Source: Planctomycetota bacterium (lineage in GTDB: Bacteria > Planctomycetota > Phycisphaerae > Phycisphaerales > SM1A02). Taken from it: DNA of 64,000 nucleotides. Positions 1 to 9,187 of this stretch are shown here, piece by piece. Location: NCBI GenBank assembly GCA_022574595.1, contig JACZRS010000013.1, forward strand, positions 80,339 to 144,338, in the 5' to 3' direction. The translations under genes and the position numbers were made by a program. Position 1 is the first letter of the stretch. Each line of letters opens with the position of its first letter. Below the pieces are notes generated by a model. The model did not search any database. It had not been told where the DNA came from and saw nothing but the letters and a program-made list of their open reading frames with translations.

Positions 1-882
1 CGGGAACATTTGAAATTTGTCCATAGTCGGATGAGCTGCATCAAGCGCATTTGGTGCGTATGAACCATCCTTTTGAAGAATAAAAATCGGATTGGAAACA
101 TCATGGCAAGTTGCACAAAGCTCTGATTGCGAATGAAACGGCGATTGAAGGATCGGTGGCTGAGGCTGACCCTCAAAAATCGTAGGGTGGGGATTAAACG
201 GAAGACCCGCAGGATCAAAAGGACCACGACGAGCATCCAGTGGGTCAACTACATATCTAGCTGTTCCTGGTTGCTCTGGTAGTAGGCCTTCAAGATCAAG
301 ATCAATGAGTATAGAAATATCTTCAATTGGGCTTTCACCTTTTACGTATTGAGGATTAACCAGGCGGTGACAGAAATGGCAAGACACTCCCTCAAAATCT
401 ACAGTACCTTGTATAAAAGCAGATCCATCAGTTGGTACAGATCTTCCACCAAGCCAAGCTGATGAAGCATGGCAGCGCAAGCACAAATCGCCACCAAAAT
501 CTGCATCTTGATTTGCAACAGCGAGAGCTGCATAAAAGACAGGATCGCGCGACGCCTGGGCCATCATGCTGCCTAGCCAATTCCTATAGGGTTCGCCTTC
601 TAAATTTAGTGGTGGATTAGGTATATCAAATCCACCGTGGCAAAAAAGACAATTAACATCAGCATCAACAAATGGAAGAATCAGCGTTCCAGTCGGATCC
701 GGCTGCGATCCAGGCATGAAGAAGTCGTTAAGTGTCGTGCCAACCGGCAACTGGCCACCACCGGGAGCAGCTTGCAAATTAGCAGCAAATAGTATCAATA
801 CCATGCCACAGATAAAGGCGCTAATCATTATTACGACAGAAGATAGACGTTTGGCGGCGCTATAGGACATTTGTATTGACAT
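1..882 (-). CDS. Secreted tetraheme (or larger) c-type cytochrome, 3' end cut by the window edge
   Basis: The minus-strand frame stays open from 882 to base 1, so the C-terminus lies outside the window. Translation shows a signal-anchor-like N-terminus (hydrophobic run VVIMISAFICGMVLILFAA) and four CxxCH heme-binding motifs: CLFCH (about residue 78), CLRCH (134), CHFCH (168) and CATCH (256). This is the pattern of a periplasmic or surface multiheme cytochrome, which carries electrons through covalently bound hemes; partner and pathway cannot be read from the sequence. The start is either the ATG at 882 or the in-frame ATG at 870; a GGAG lies at 883-886, 12 bases before the second. The next gene downstream of the start (1273-3078) is on the same strand but separated by about 390 bases, so it is probably a separate unit. 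Other heme-rich proteins, such as a nitrite-reductase-like or planctomycete cytochrome, are possible. Confidence 0.8.
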   Translation of the reverse strand, partial: MSIQMSYSAAKRLSSVVIMISAFICGMVLILFAANLQAAPGGGQLPVGTTLNDFFMPGSQPDPTGTLILPFVDADVNCLFCHGGFDIPNPPLNLEGEPYRNWLGSMMAQASRDPVFYAALAVANQDADFGGDLCLRCHASSAWLGGRSVPTDGSAFIQGTVDFEGVSCHFCHRLVNPQYVKGESPIEDISILIDLDLEGLLPEQPGTARYVVDPLDARRGPFDPAGLPFNPHPTIFEGQPQPPILQSPFHSQSELCATCHDVSNPIFILQKDGSYAPNALDAAHPTMDKFQMFP

Positions 883-1272
883 CTCCGGTACTTCAAGCGT
901 AATTAGCACTTACTTGATTATTCGATGAAATCTGTCTGGGTGTTCTATATTTTGGCTACTCAAGTTTAGACCTATCCTAAAGCTGAAAAACACGCACAAT
1001 TATCCTATAGATTGCATCATCAATTAGGGTACGTCAATTGATATTTACCCATGACTAGTAGTAAAAGCAATATTGCTTCCAGTGATATAGTTTGCTTCGA
1101 TAAAAGTGCGATTGATAATCAACAGGTCTTACCTATTTTAACAGTTTTTAAGCACCAAGTGGCGGTTTATATATCTCCAAAAAACATTGAAAAACCTCCC
1201 GAACCTAAGTTCGAGAGGATTGTGTTACTAAGTGAGCGACTAGGTTTATGTAAACCGTACGCCATGTTGCTA
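883..1272. other. AT-rich intergenic stretch
   Basis: No gene is supported here. An open frame on the plus strand (1051-1293) has no ribosome binding site, runs into the end of the neighbouring minus-strand gene and has no recognisable protein character. The region should hold the promoter of the cytochrome gene and the terminator of the gene at 1273-3078, but neither stands out. Confidence 0.5.
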
Positions 1273-3078
1273 TTACGGTCCTGTGCGAGATAGAATTTCG
1301 AGGATGTAATCAGAGGAACCCCAATGGGCAAAAAGGTCGAGCAAGTCTTGTGTGCTGACATCGCCGCTACCATCTAAGTCAGAAGGATTACCGGGTTTTA
1401 CGGGACCCCAGTTTGCGAACAATTCGAGAAGATCCTCTGTGCTAATACCACAGTCGCCAATAATGTTAAAGGCACAATCCATACCGTTTACAACGATATC
1501 GTAAGTTCCGGTAGTGGTTATTGCGACCTGTAAGGCTTCTTCTACGCCAATGCCGCCGCGATTTGAATTCGCCACCACTACTTGATCGCTGGTACGTATT
1601 ACCTGCAAATGGTAATCGTCCGGGCCAGATAAAACCACTGAGATGAATGATGAGGAGCTAATGTTTTCTGATGTAACAAACACATCAGAAGCGCCAGCGC
1701 TTGTCCCACCAACTATGGCGATCGGACTTTGGTTATAAAAGGGAGGCAGCACGCCACCTATTCTTGATTCCGGCATTCCATTTATACCAATATTCTCAAA
1801 CAAGTGCTCGCCAACCCAACCGCCAAGAAAAATATCGACGTCGCCATCACCGTCTGTATCAAAGATGGCAGCTTGCCATCCGGTATGCATGTTACCCACT
1901 GGGAATGCATTTGCGGGAGTCCAATCGACGAACTGCATGATGTTGGACACAGTTACATTTCGAAGAATTGTCGGACGTCCGGCCCCGGTTTCCCTGGCTA
2001 CGAAAGCGTCAATACGGCCATCATTATTGAAGTCCGCTACATCTACCTTTCGAGACACAGTATTCGTAACTGATGGAGGTAGAATGTTCAATATTGAAAA
2101 CGTAGCTTTGCCTCCAGCATCGTTACCATTATTTCGAAGAATTCGATCTCCGTTGCTGCCTGTTTGTTGAGTCCAATAAATATCTAAATCGCCGTCACCA
2201 TCAAAGTCGGCTGTATCCATTGAATTCTCATTGGCCAATGGGTTGCCAAGGCTTTGCTGTGAACCGGTATAGCTAAAGTCTCCGACTCCACTACCGGCAT
2301 CATTAAGGTCGTTGTAGTAGATCCTATTTTGGTGGGTACCAAATTGAGAAATCAACAGGTCCAACTTGCCATCACCATTTAGATCAGCACCGTTGACATC
2401 TACTACATAGTCATTAGATGCCACAACATGGGTGTTTGTAATATTAGCAAAGACACCATTGCCATGGCTGTTAGTATAAAGTCTGTCTTGTGCTGAGTTG
2501 GGATAATTTCCGCAATACACATCCATAAAGCCATCTTGATTAAAGTCAGCAGACCAGCCGGAACATGCTGCTCCTGTAAGAGCGCTACCGGGGATACGAT
2601 TGTTTTCCTCTACGAATTGGACAAACTCGCCACCAATCCAACTTGCGATGAAAAGCTGATCATTGCCCGTTCCATTTTGATAGTTCGAGTCATTGATGAT
2701 CCATATATCTAAATGACCATCCATATCGAAGTCACGGAAGAAAGCAACACGAGAAACTTTAGTAATACCGAAGCCTGGAATAGCTCCACTACCTGTGACT
2801 TCTGTCATTACGCCATCTATATTCTCATATAGCTTGTTTCGACGATTGCCGAAATCGCTGTAGGCGACTGCGATAACTGCATCCAAATCTCCATCTTCAT
2901 CGAAATCGCCGAAGTCGATATGCTTCTCGTTATTAGACGTTTCTCCAGTTGTCTGGACGACATTAGTACCGGTCACATTCCTAAAGTTCATTGTGCCTGG
3001 AATACCGTCAGCTCTAGCTTGACCGGTGGTTCCTGCACACAAGATCACTAAAGTAATTAAGAGCATTGCTCGTTTCAT
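1273..3078 (-). CDS. Secreted VCBS/FG-GAP repeat protein with dockerin-like tail
   Basis: 601 residues. A signal peptide is clear at the N-terminus (cleavage probably after GQARA, residue 23). The body is a run of at least seven VCBS/FG-GAP blades, each with a calcium-binding core such as DFDEDGDLDAV, DFNQDGFMDVY, DLNGDGKLDLL or DTDGDGDVDIF; such repeats fold as a beta-propeller like the integrin alpha chain. A short Ig- or pre-peptidase-like stretch follows, then two dockerin-type F-hand motifs (GDCGISTEDLLELFANWG and DLDGSGDVSTQDLLDLFAHWG) near residues 545-590. Unlike most relatives in this window, the protein runs about 15 residues beyond the second F-hand. The ATG at 3078 is followed by a good signal peptide and preceded by a GGAGATA-type ribosome binding site. 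Role unknown; it should be extracellular or outer-membrane attached. Confidence 0.85.
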   Translation of the reverse strand: MKRAMLLITLVILCAGTTGQARADGIPGTMNFRNVTGTNVVQTTGETSNNEKHIDFGDFDEDGDLDAVIAVAYSDFGNRRNKLYENIDGVMTEVTGSGAIPGFGITKVSRVAFFRDFDMDGHLDIWIINDSNYQNGTGNDQLFIASWIGGEFVQFVEENNRIPGSALTGAACSGWSADFNQDGFMDVYCGNYPNSAQDRLYTNSHGNGVFANITNTHVVASNDYVVDVNGADLNGDGKLDLLISQFGTHQNRIYYNDLNDAGSGVGDFSYTGSQQSLGNPLANENSMDTADFDGDGDLDIYWTQQTGSNGDRILRNNGNDAGGKATFSILNILPPSVTNTVSRKVDVADFNNDGRIDAFVARETGAGRPTILRNVTVSNIMQFVDWTPANAFPVGNMHTGWQAAIFDTDGDGDVDIFLGGWVGEHLFENIGINGMPESRIGGVLPPFYNQSPIAIVGGTSAGASDVFVTSENISSSSFISVVLSGPDDYHLQVIRTSDQVVVANSNRGGIGVEEALQVAITTTGTYDIVVNGMDCAFNIIGDCGISTEDLLELFANWGPVKPGNPSDLDGSGDVSTQDLLDLFAHWGSSDYILEILSRTGP

Positions 3079-3481
3079 AATTATCTCCTGATGCTGAAAA
3101 AGGGGGTATTGGTGACCCTGGATTATGTCTCGACTACTTGACTTACGTTGGTCGGGGTTAACTTGACAAACTCAATGACAACTAGAAGCCACCCAACTAT
3201 CGTCCAAACCTTAAAAGGCGCATTCTAGTAATGGCGCACCTGCAGAGTTTACTCTATCAAACAAAGCCTTGCCAAGATATTTATATAGGTTTGACGGTTT
3301 TAGGGGTATTTATTAAAGAATTTTACTCGTTAAAACACTTCTTTACTTGTATTGAGATATAAAAAAGCACTCGATCAGATGTCACCAGTTTCTCAAGCAC
3401 CTCTATTTTCTGGCCCCTATGGCTGGTTTTATGCTCATACGCCCAAGAAAATGAGGCAATAATCGAATTGAAAAGGTAGTA
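3079..3481. other. Intergenic region, nothing recognised
   Basis: About 400 bases between two minus-strand genes. It should contain the promoter of the VCBS gene. I see no open frame with protein character and no strong hairpin followed by a T-run. Confidence 0.5.
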
Positions 3482-5041
3482 TTACTGCCGATGCGGCTGC
3501 TCCAATCGGTATAGCTCGATTCTAGTAGCAATTTGCTCAGCCAGTGCTTGTTTCCCAGCGGCTAACGCACTTTGTCTAGCCTGATTAGCGATTTCAATTG
3601 CCTCATCAAACCTGCCCAGCGATGCTAGAGCTGCTGCTTGTGCATCAAGAGGCTGGGGCAATCGCTTACCCGTAACTAAACATACCCTAAGAGACAATTC
3701 CAAAGCCCGCTGAGGATTAAGCAACTGTTCATCTGGGCAAGTCGCAAGTATCCAGGCCAATCTATAAGCAAGCGTCAGATCATCTGGCAAGCGCTTATGC
3801 CCTATCTCAAGAGCGTCAATTGCATCATCAATTCTACCAAGCGACGAAAGAGCAGTTCCCAATCTTAGATATGGACGAGGGTCCAGCGGCTTTGCGGATG
3901 ATGCTAAGAAAAGGTGCTGGATTGCGGAATCTGTTTGGCCTAGCGGAATTAAATCGATACCCAACCCAAGATGTGCATCAAAATGGTCCGGCCTGAGATT
4001 TACTACTGCCTCAAATCGTGCTACCGCTTCAGTCAGTTCTTTTTCTCTATGGGCTATTAAACCAAGATTATAAATTGCATCAGCAAAATCAGAATCTATT
4101 TTTATGGCTTGACGCAAGAACGACTTGGCTAATTCAAACTCATTTTTCTGCAAATATGCTGCACCAAGTTGAGCGTTAGCCTCAGCTAAATTTGAGTCAA
4201 TTGATATGGATTCTTTGAGCAGGGTAATTGCCTGGTCAATCTTGCCTGCTTGGAGCAATTCAATACCTTGATGCAGCGCTTCATTGGCGCCTATTTTTAG
4301 ATCATCAAGCGCAGCTGCTAAAGGATCTCTAAGAGGCGGAGATTCATCGCGCTGCTCCTGAGCTAATTGTAATTGCTGCCGCGCTTCATCTGGCCTACCT
4401 AATTTGCGCAGAGTTTGCCCTAACAAGTAACGTGCGCTGCCATAACCAGGTGCTAATTCAATAGCAAGTTCCAGATGATTCAATGCTACTTCAAGATCAT
4501 CCATGCTCACTAGCGTTCGAGCTGCGCCATAATGAGCAATCGCAATATCAATATCTAATCTAAGTACTTTGAGGTAACCAACTAATGCACTCTCCAGCAA
4601 ATTCTGCTGTCGATTGGCATCTGCTTTATAAATCAGTGCAGGTAAATCATCTGGGCGCAACTCTAAAACAGCATCAAATTCCGCTGATGCTTCGGGCCAT
4701 TCACCATTTTCTGCCAGTACTAAACCAAGGTAGTAATGCCACTTCCAGTTTTCTGTATCAAGCTGAACTGCACTCTCATAACATTGCTTGGCGCTAACGT
4801 GATATCCATAAGCATGAAAGATCATTCCCAAGCGCCCACTGGCCTTGGCATCATTGGGATTGCTCCTGGCCGCAAGTATTGCTTTGCTGAATTGCTCTTT
4901 AACCATCGGCTCAAGAGTTTCTAGAGGAAATTCCGGCAAGGGAGATAATTGCTTTTCTTGGTCGCAGCCAAGAACTATTACACAAATTCCCATCACTATC
5001 AGCATTTTATTGCTTGATCGTTTTCTTACTGCAATTCTCAC
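3482..5041 (-). CDS. TPR-repeat lipoprotein (CRTAC1/TPR module 1)
   Basis: 519 residues. The N-terminus is a lipoprotein signal: basic residues, a hydrophobic run and a VLGC lipobox with Cys26 as the lipidated residue. The rest is a series of about ten 34-residue tetratricopeptide repeats (for example the run starting AEANAQLGAAYLQKNEFELA), which form an alpha-solenoid for protein-protein contact. The GTG start overlaps the TGA stop of the upstream CRTAC1 gene by four bases (GTGA), so the two are translationally coupled and probably work together on the same face of the envelope. A paralogous TPR/CRTAC1 pair lies at 59394-62540 with the order reversed. No catalytic motif is visible. Confidence 0.85.
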   Translation of the reverse strand: MRIAVRKRSSNKMLIVMGICVIVLGCDQEKQLSPLPEFPLETLEPMVKEQFSKAILAARSNPNDAKASGRLGMIFHAYGYHVSAKQCYESAVQLDTENWKWHYYLGLVLAENGEWPEASAEFDAVLELRPDDLPALIYKADANRQQNLLESALVGYLKVLRLDIDIAIAHYGAARTLVSMDDLEVALNHLELAIELAPGYGSARYLLGQTLRKLGRPDEARQQLQLAQEQRDESPPLRDPLAAALDDLKIGANEALHQGIELLQAGKIDQAITLLKESISIDSNLAEANAQLGAAYLQKNEFELAKSFLRQAIKIDSDFADAIYNLGLIAHREKELTEAVARFEAVVNLRPDHFDAHLGLGIDLIPLGQTDSAIQHLFLASSAKPLDPRPYLRLGTALSSLGRIDDAIDALEIGHKRLPDDLTLAYRLAWILATCPDEQLLNPQRALELSLRVCLVTGKRLPQPLDAQAAALASLGRFDEAIEIANQARQSALAAGKQALAEQIATRIELYRLEQPHRQ

Positions 5042-6828
5042 GGCAATACCTCGCCGCGACCTTGGATAATCTTATGAATTTGCATCGGCGATAATTTAGT
5101 AAACCGCTCGTGCAAACCGCTTGGCCACAACACTTCAATTGTTTGATCGCTTTTATCAGCACCAAGTCCAAAATGTAGGCGCAGATCATTAGCACTTAAG
5201 TAGCTGCTATCTGCATGTACATAACGGTGCAAATTATTTCTTACATTTCTTATTAACTTAACATCCGCACCGATGGCATTTGGATTCCCTTCTTTTGCTA
5301 TCAGGCTAAAAGTAATCCATGATCGTTCATTACTAATTTGGTTTATTAAGAGTCGAACGGGGCCGTCACGATTAGAAATAAGTATGTCGATATCACCGTC
5401 GTTATCGATGTCGCCAAAGGCTGCACCACGAGAAGTCTCAACTAATTCAAGTGCGACTCCAGCTTGGCTAGTAGTATTTGTGAAAGTAAAATTCGGCGGG
5501 CCTGAGTTAAGCGCTAATTGGTTTAGATTGCCATAGGGATTGGCCTGGGTTGCTAATTCCTCAACGATCTTAACTGCTCCGTTAGCTACAAAGACATCTA
5601 AATCGCCATCGCAGTCAATATCTACCCATGCAGTTCCGAAGCCTGTGTATGGCCAACTCATTGAAGCAAGCGCGCATTGCTCGGTGCGATCATCAAAGGA
5701 TGCGTTGCCATCATTTACTAAAAGTGTGTTGTGTTCGCCTAGTAAGTGAGAGAGGAATATATCCAAATCGCCATCGAGATCATAATCCCCCCCACTTACT
5801 CCCATTCCTGCTTCGCTCATTCCATCAGCGTTATACGCAGCCCCTGCAAGCAGCGCTTCGTTTATGAACGTGCCGTCGCCTTGATTGATCCAAAGTTGAT
5901 TGGCGTTGCCATCGTTTGCTACATAAATATCCGGCCAGTTGTCGTTATTAAAGTCCGCACACATAACACCCAGCCCACTGCCAAATGCCAGGTTGATCCC
6001 TGCTTCTTCGGTAACATCACGAAAGGTGCCATCGCCATTATTTGCAAACAATCGATCTGGAACCGCGTTATAAGTTTGCGGGCCACAATAATCGCGCCTT
6101 CCGCCTGCGCTATGACAAATCTTATTTTCGCGAATTGAGAAATTGACGTAGTTGGCTACGAACAGATCTAAATATCCATCTTTGTTGTAGTCAAAGAAAG
6201 ATGCGCTGGTGCTCCAACGATCTTCGCTATCAATGGCAGCAGCCGAAACATCTGTGAATGTGCCATCCGCATTATTAAGATAAAGTTTATTCGGCCCAAA
6301 GTTTGTAACATAAAGATCAAGATCGCCATCATTATCGATATCCCCCACAGCCATTCCCATTGCGTAGCCTTGATCTCCCACACCCGCTTGATCGGTAACA
6401 TCTACAAATTTAATTTGCGTCGACCCATCCGCATTGGTTTGCAGATCATTGCGATACAAACGGTTATTGCCTCGGCCTTTACTGGCTTTAATTTCGCTTG
6501 GTAGGGCTTGCTCATCTATATCAGTCAGCGCGAAAGATTGAAGAAGATAAACATCCAAATCACCATCGTTGTCATAGTCGAATAAACCGCAGCCGGAACC
6601 AGCGATTTCCGGGAAGAAATATTCACCGGTAGCTCCGGTGGTATGCACAAAATCCAAACCAGACTGCTCCGCTATCTCGATGAACCAAGGTTTTTCAATT
6701 CCCCCATGGTTTGCATCTCTGATTGATGGATCATCCTCCGAGCTTTCACAACCAGAAATAGCGCTCAAAAAAAGAGCCGCTCCAAAGAGAAAAGCCAATA
6801 GCAAATATATTTGAGTTCGGTCAAACAC
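5038..6828 (-). CDS. CRTAC1 family lipoprotein with FG-GAP repeats and ASPIC/UnbV domain (module 1)
   Basis: About 596 residues from the GTG at 6828, which directly begins a lipoprotein signal ending in the lipobox SAISGC. The open frame may extend upstream, but the extra residues add nothing recognisable; the start is the least certain part. The mature protein begins with PWFIEIAEQSGLDFVHTTG, the hallmark opening of CRTAC1-type proteins. Seven or so FG-GAP/VCBS blades follow (DYDNDGDLDVYLL, DIDNDGDLDLYVTN, DFNNDNWPDIYVAN, DIDNDGDIDILISN). The C-terminal ASPIC/UnbV region is recognisable by GADVKLI, SSYLSANDLRLHFGLG and VLWPSGLHE. Such proteins are surface or periplasmic beta-propellers that bind calcium. 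The stop overlaps the start of the TPR lipoprotein, making a two-gene operon. Confidence 0.85.
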   Translation of the reverse strand: MFDRTQIYLLLAFLFGAALFLSAISGCESSEDDPSIRDANHGGIEKPWFIEIAEQSGLDFVHTTGATGEYFFPEIAGSGCGLFDYDNDGDLDVYLLQSFALTDIDEQALPSEIKASKGRGNNRLYRNDLQTNADGSTQIKFVDVTDQAGVGDQGYAMGMAVGDIDNDGDLDLYVTNFGPNKLYLNNADGTFTDVSAAAIDSEDRWSTSASFFDYNKDGYLDLFVANYVNFSIRENKICHSAGGRRDYCGPQTYNAVPDRLFANNGDGTFRDVTEEAGINLAFGSGLGVMCADFNNDNWPDIYVANDGNANQLWINQGDGTFINEALLAGAAYNADGMSEAGMGVSGGDYDLDGDLDIFLSHLLGEHNTLLVNDGNASFDDRTEQCALASMSWPYTGFGTAWVDIDCDGDLDVFVANGAVKIVEELATQANPYGNLNQLALNSGPPNFTFTNTTSQAGVALELVETSRGAAFGDIDNDGDIDILISNRDGPVRLLINQISNERSWITFSLIAKEGNPNAIGADVKLIRNVRNNLHRYVHADSSYLSANDLRLHFGLGADKSDQTIEVLWPSGLHERFTKLSPMQIHKIIQGRGEVLP

Positions 6829-7414
6829 TAATAAGAGGATAGTCACACAATTTAGGTGTGCCATTGCTACGTTAAGCACAGTCAAAACAGTTGGCTTTTT
6901 ACTGGATTATTTGGCCGATAAAAGGCGCAAGGCTCATCTGAGCATACCGTAACGCCAGAGCATCTCATTGACCACAGGGTCGTATAAGCGGATAGCGGTC
7001 CGGGCAATTCCACTCGAAGTACTTCATGGCGAACGAGTACTTGCGGCGATCCATCGGGCAAACAAATGCGGTTTGGCAGGCGGCTACGTAATAAAGATCC
7101 AGTGTGGTCTACGATTCATTCCTAACTTGGCGATTTCTTAAAATAAGATGATACTGCCAAGTGCACTTTGCTTCACGCTTAGCCGGCTTAAACTTATAGC
7201 AAGCAAATAAATAAGCCCCCTAAAAGTTCATCCAATTGCCATCAAAGTTATCGCACGGGGTATCGAACAGTCCCAAGTCATAGGCCTGTTGCTGTATCGA
7301 ATGTGGATCCCCCGGACTTTCCTGACTGCGATGGCGGCGGTATAATTTTCCAGTCCGAAGCGTATTCTGAACAAACATCCGTCTTTACTGCGAACTACAA
7401 AAGTGAGCAATAAC
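6829..7414. other. Intergenic region with a possible gene scrap
   Basis: Between divergent genes. On the minus strand about 50 codons stay open (ATG at 7054, stop at 6965), reading MDRRKYSFAMKYFEWNCPDR and onward. It has no ribosome binding site and no family I recognise, so I treat it as a possible remnant. The GC content rises from about 6950 onward, unlike the AT-rich flank. The promoters of both neighbours should be here. Confidence 0.4.
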
Positions 7415-8335
7415 ATGAAGATGCTACCTATATCCGTCATCGCGATGTGCGTTTTTGTCTCACAACCGGCATGCAGCCTGAAGCCGGCCGCGCACCCTGG
7501 CCCAGCGTCCGTCAAAACTCCACCCACACATGGCGATGATGCCCAACCCACCTGCATATTCGCTGACAAAATAGAGAATGGAATTACTGTCCGTGAACTG
7601 AGAGTTATCCTACAAGAAGCGGCAGCCCGACGGATAGCCCTTGAAGGCAGGGAAAAGTCCTACCGCATCAACCTTAGTCCCTATCTTCCTCCCAAGCATC
7701 TGTTTACGGTCCACGATGGCCGCAACAACGTAGCGTGCATCGTCGCGAAAGTTCATCCTAACGCAGCTTACTATTTTGTGTTTATCGACAACAAACTCGC
7801 GAGAATAGTTGAACTGCTACATCGCCAATGGGAAGATTCTGACGTTGTTACACTGGAAGACGGATCACGACTCCGCACCTGGAGACCGATCAGTCGGGAA
7901 CAGCGCATCGAGTACGTGTTGAAATCTGAAGGCCTGTCGGCCGAAGAGTACCTTGCATCGGCTAAGAAGAAGATCGAAGCTTCGCGGCGAGCGCGCAGGC
8001 ATGAGGAATTCAACCTGGCTCTCATACTGGCCAAAATCGGAAACCGCTCCACAAAAGGGTACGCTCTTCGTCACATCGAGCTTATGGAGAAGTATGACGG
8101 TACGAAGATTCAACTCGGAATGTCGCGCGACCAGGTCGAGCAAATCTTTGGTCCGGCAAAGGAATTAGAGACTGTTGGCGATACCAATGACGTCTTCACA
8201 TATGGCGAAGCTGCTGCAATTGGTTGGTACGCAATTCCATGGGTTTCGGTTGAGTTTCGCGAAGGTGAGGTATTTTCTGTTCATACGAACTACACAAATC
8301 AATACAGGAATCCTACGTCGCGGCCGAGTTCTTAG
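7415..8335 (+). CDS. Exported protein with C-terminal BamE/SmpA-like domain
   Basis: About 306 residues from the ATG at 7415 (a GTG at 7403 adds four residues). The N-terminus is a signal sequence ending SQPAC, a weak lipobox, so it is either a lipoprotein or a secreted protein. The middle (residues 50-220) is charged and helical, with a possible coiled coil (AKKKIEASRRARRHEE). The last 70 residues contain GMSRDQVEQIFGPA followed by FTYGEAAAIGWYAIPWVSVEF. This matches the GM[ST]xxxVxxxFGxP pattern of BamE/SmpA/OmlA small beta-rich domains, best known as an outer-membrane assembly accessory. The family match covers only this domain; the function of the whole protein is unknown. It is flanked by a palindromic repeat downstream and stands alone as a transcription unit. 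Its codon use looks more GC-rich than that of the 3.5-6.8 kb genes. Confidence 0.7.
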   Translation: MKMLPISVIAMCVFVSQPACSLKPAAHPGPASVKTPPTHGDDAQPTCIFADKIENGITVRELRVILQEAAARRIALEGREKSYRINLSPYLPPKHLFTVHDGRNNVACIVAKVHPNAAYYFVFIDNKLARIVELLHRQWEDSDVVTLEDGSRLRTWRPISREQRIEYVLKSEGLSAEEYLASAKKKIEASRRARRHEEFNLALILAKIGNRSTKGYALRHIELMEKYDGTKIQLGMSRDQVEQIFGPAKELETVGDTNDVFTYGEAAAIGWYAIPWVSVEFREGEVFSVHTNYTNQYRNPTSRPSS

Positions 8336-8456
8336 ACAGTACGGCGTTCGGAATTCAACTGACAGTTAAATGATTCGATAAACATTTGACATAGTTATTG
8401 CACTCAATGTCTGAAATATGCGTTTTCCGTGGACATCGCTTCTTCGCCGGAGGAAG

Positions 8457-8504
8457 AAAAGGGGATAGGCTTACTTATCTGATAAAGTAAGCCTATCCCC
8501 TTTT
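8457..8504. repeat. 20-bp perfect palindrome, GGGGATAGGCT family (copy 1)
   Basis: Arms 8457-8476 and 8485-8504 are exact reverse complements (AAAAGGGGATAGGCTTACTT against its complement) around an 8-base loop. The element at 31905-31966 shares the core GGGGAYAGGCTxACTTAT and its mirror. It lies between convergent genes and could also stop transcription, but sharing sequence with a distant copy points to a REP-like mobile palindrome. Confidence 0.8.
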
Positions 8505-8535
8505 GATCTCTGATCTACTGTGTAAAAGCTGCAAC

Positions 8536-8775
8536 TCATGCTCTGGGACGACTTTGTGAGCTTACATCTGCTCGGAGAAGTCGCTCGCCCTGTTCGGGGG
8601 TGATTGATCCCTCAGCAATATAGGCAGCTATCTCTCTGCGGCTTTTCTCTCGGGCGCCAGTCGTGAAAATTGATGTAACTGCCTTGATGAGAGAACTTGC
8701 GAGCAATATTAACCCGACCAAAGACACAACCACCACATACATGTGATCATCCAATAATTCTAGAATCTGATCCAT
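8536..8775 (-). CDS. Small single-pass membrane protein with short C-terminal helical hairpin
   Basis: 79 residues. The start is the ATG at 8775, because AGGAG (8783-8787 complement) sits seven bases upstream; a longer frame to 8838 lacks a site. One transmembrane segment (YVVVVSLVGLILLASSLI) is followed by a basic stretch (REKSRREIAAYIAEGS) and ITPEQGERLLRA. This basic, two-helix tail resembles the SHOCT-like or PspC-associated tails found in many planctomycete membrane proteins, but I cannot assign a family. It is a monocistronic gene. Confidence 0.7.
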   Translation of the reverse strand: MDQILELLDDHMYVVVVSLVGLILLASSLIKAVTSIFTTGAREKSRREIAAYIAEGSITPEQGERLLRADVSSQSRPRA

Positions 8776-9187
8776 TGCAATACTCCTAATGTCCGCAAGA
8801 GCCTGGCTGTCTTCGTATGGTACTTCATTTGGGAGCACCCTCAGAGAAGGTTATTGGGTTGTTACGGACTAGCGTTTCATGCCCGATCCAGTTGGTCCTT
8901 TGACAATACTGATGCTTTATGGCTAGTACTGTCAACTATATATAGGATACGCATCCAGTTTATGTCATGGCCGTCCGAAAATAAGCTATCTGAGACATGC
9001 AAATACCCTTGATTTTTATGGACTTGAATCAGAAGTGAGCTATATCCTTGGCTTACGATGGTCTTGATCTACGATTCTTGGAACAATGAAATATGTTACG
9101 GAAGTTATTACTTGTCTAGAGGCCGGTAGCAATTTAGGGCCAATAGACCCTAAAGAGCCATCTTGATAACAATGTGTTAGAGCCCCT
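8776..9187. other. Divergent intergenic region
   Basis: About 400 bases between the divergent small membrane protein and the glycosyltransferase. No open frame is credible. It should carry the promoters of both, but no hexamer pair is convincing. Confidence 0.45.

Noticed and set aside
1051..1293. 80-codon plus-strand frame in AT-rich DNA
   Set aside because: No ribosome binding site, overlaps the end of a clear minus-strand gene, composition not protein-like.
6965..7054. 29-codon minus-strand frame reading MDRRKYSFAMKYFEWNC
   Set aside because: Short, no ribosome binding site and no family match; only mentioned as a possible scrap.
7228..7569. 113-codon minus-strand frame opposite the 7415-8335 gene
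   Set aside because: Shadow of the sense gene with a TTG start and no protein features.
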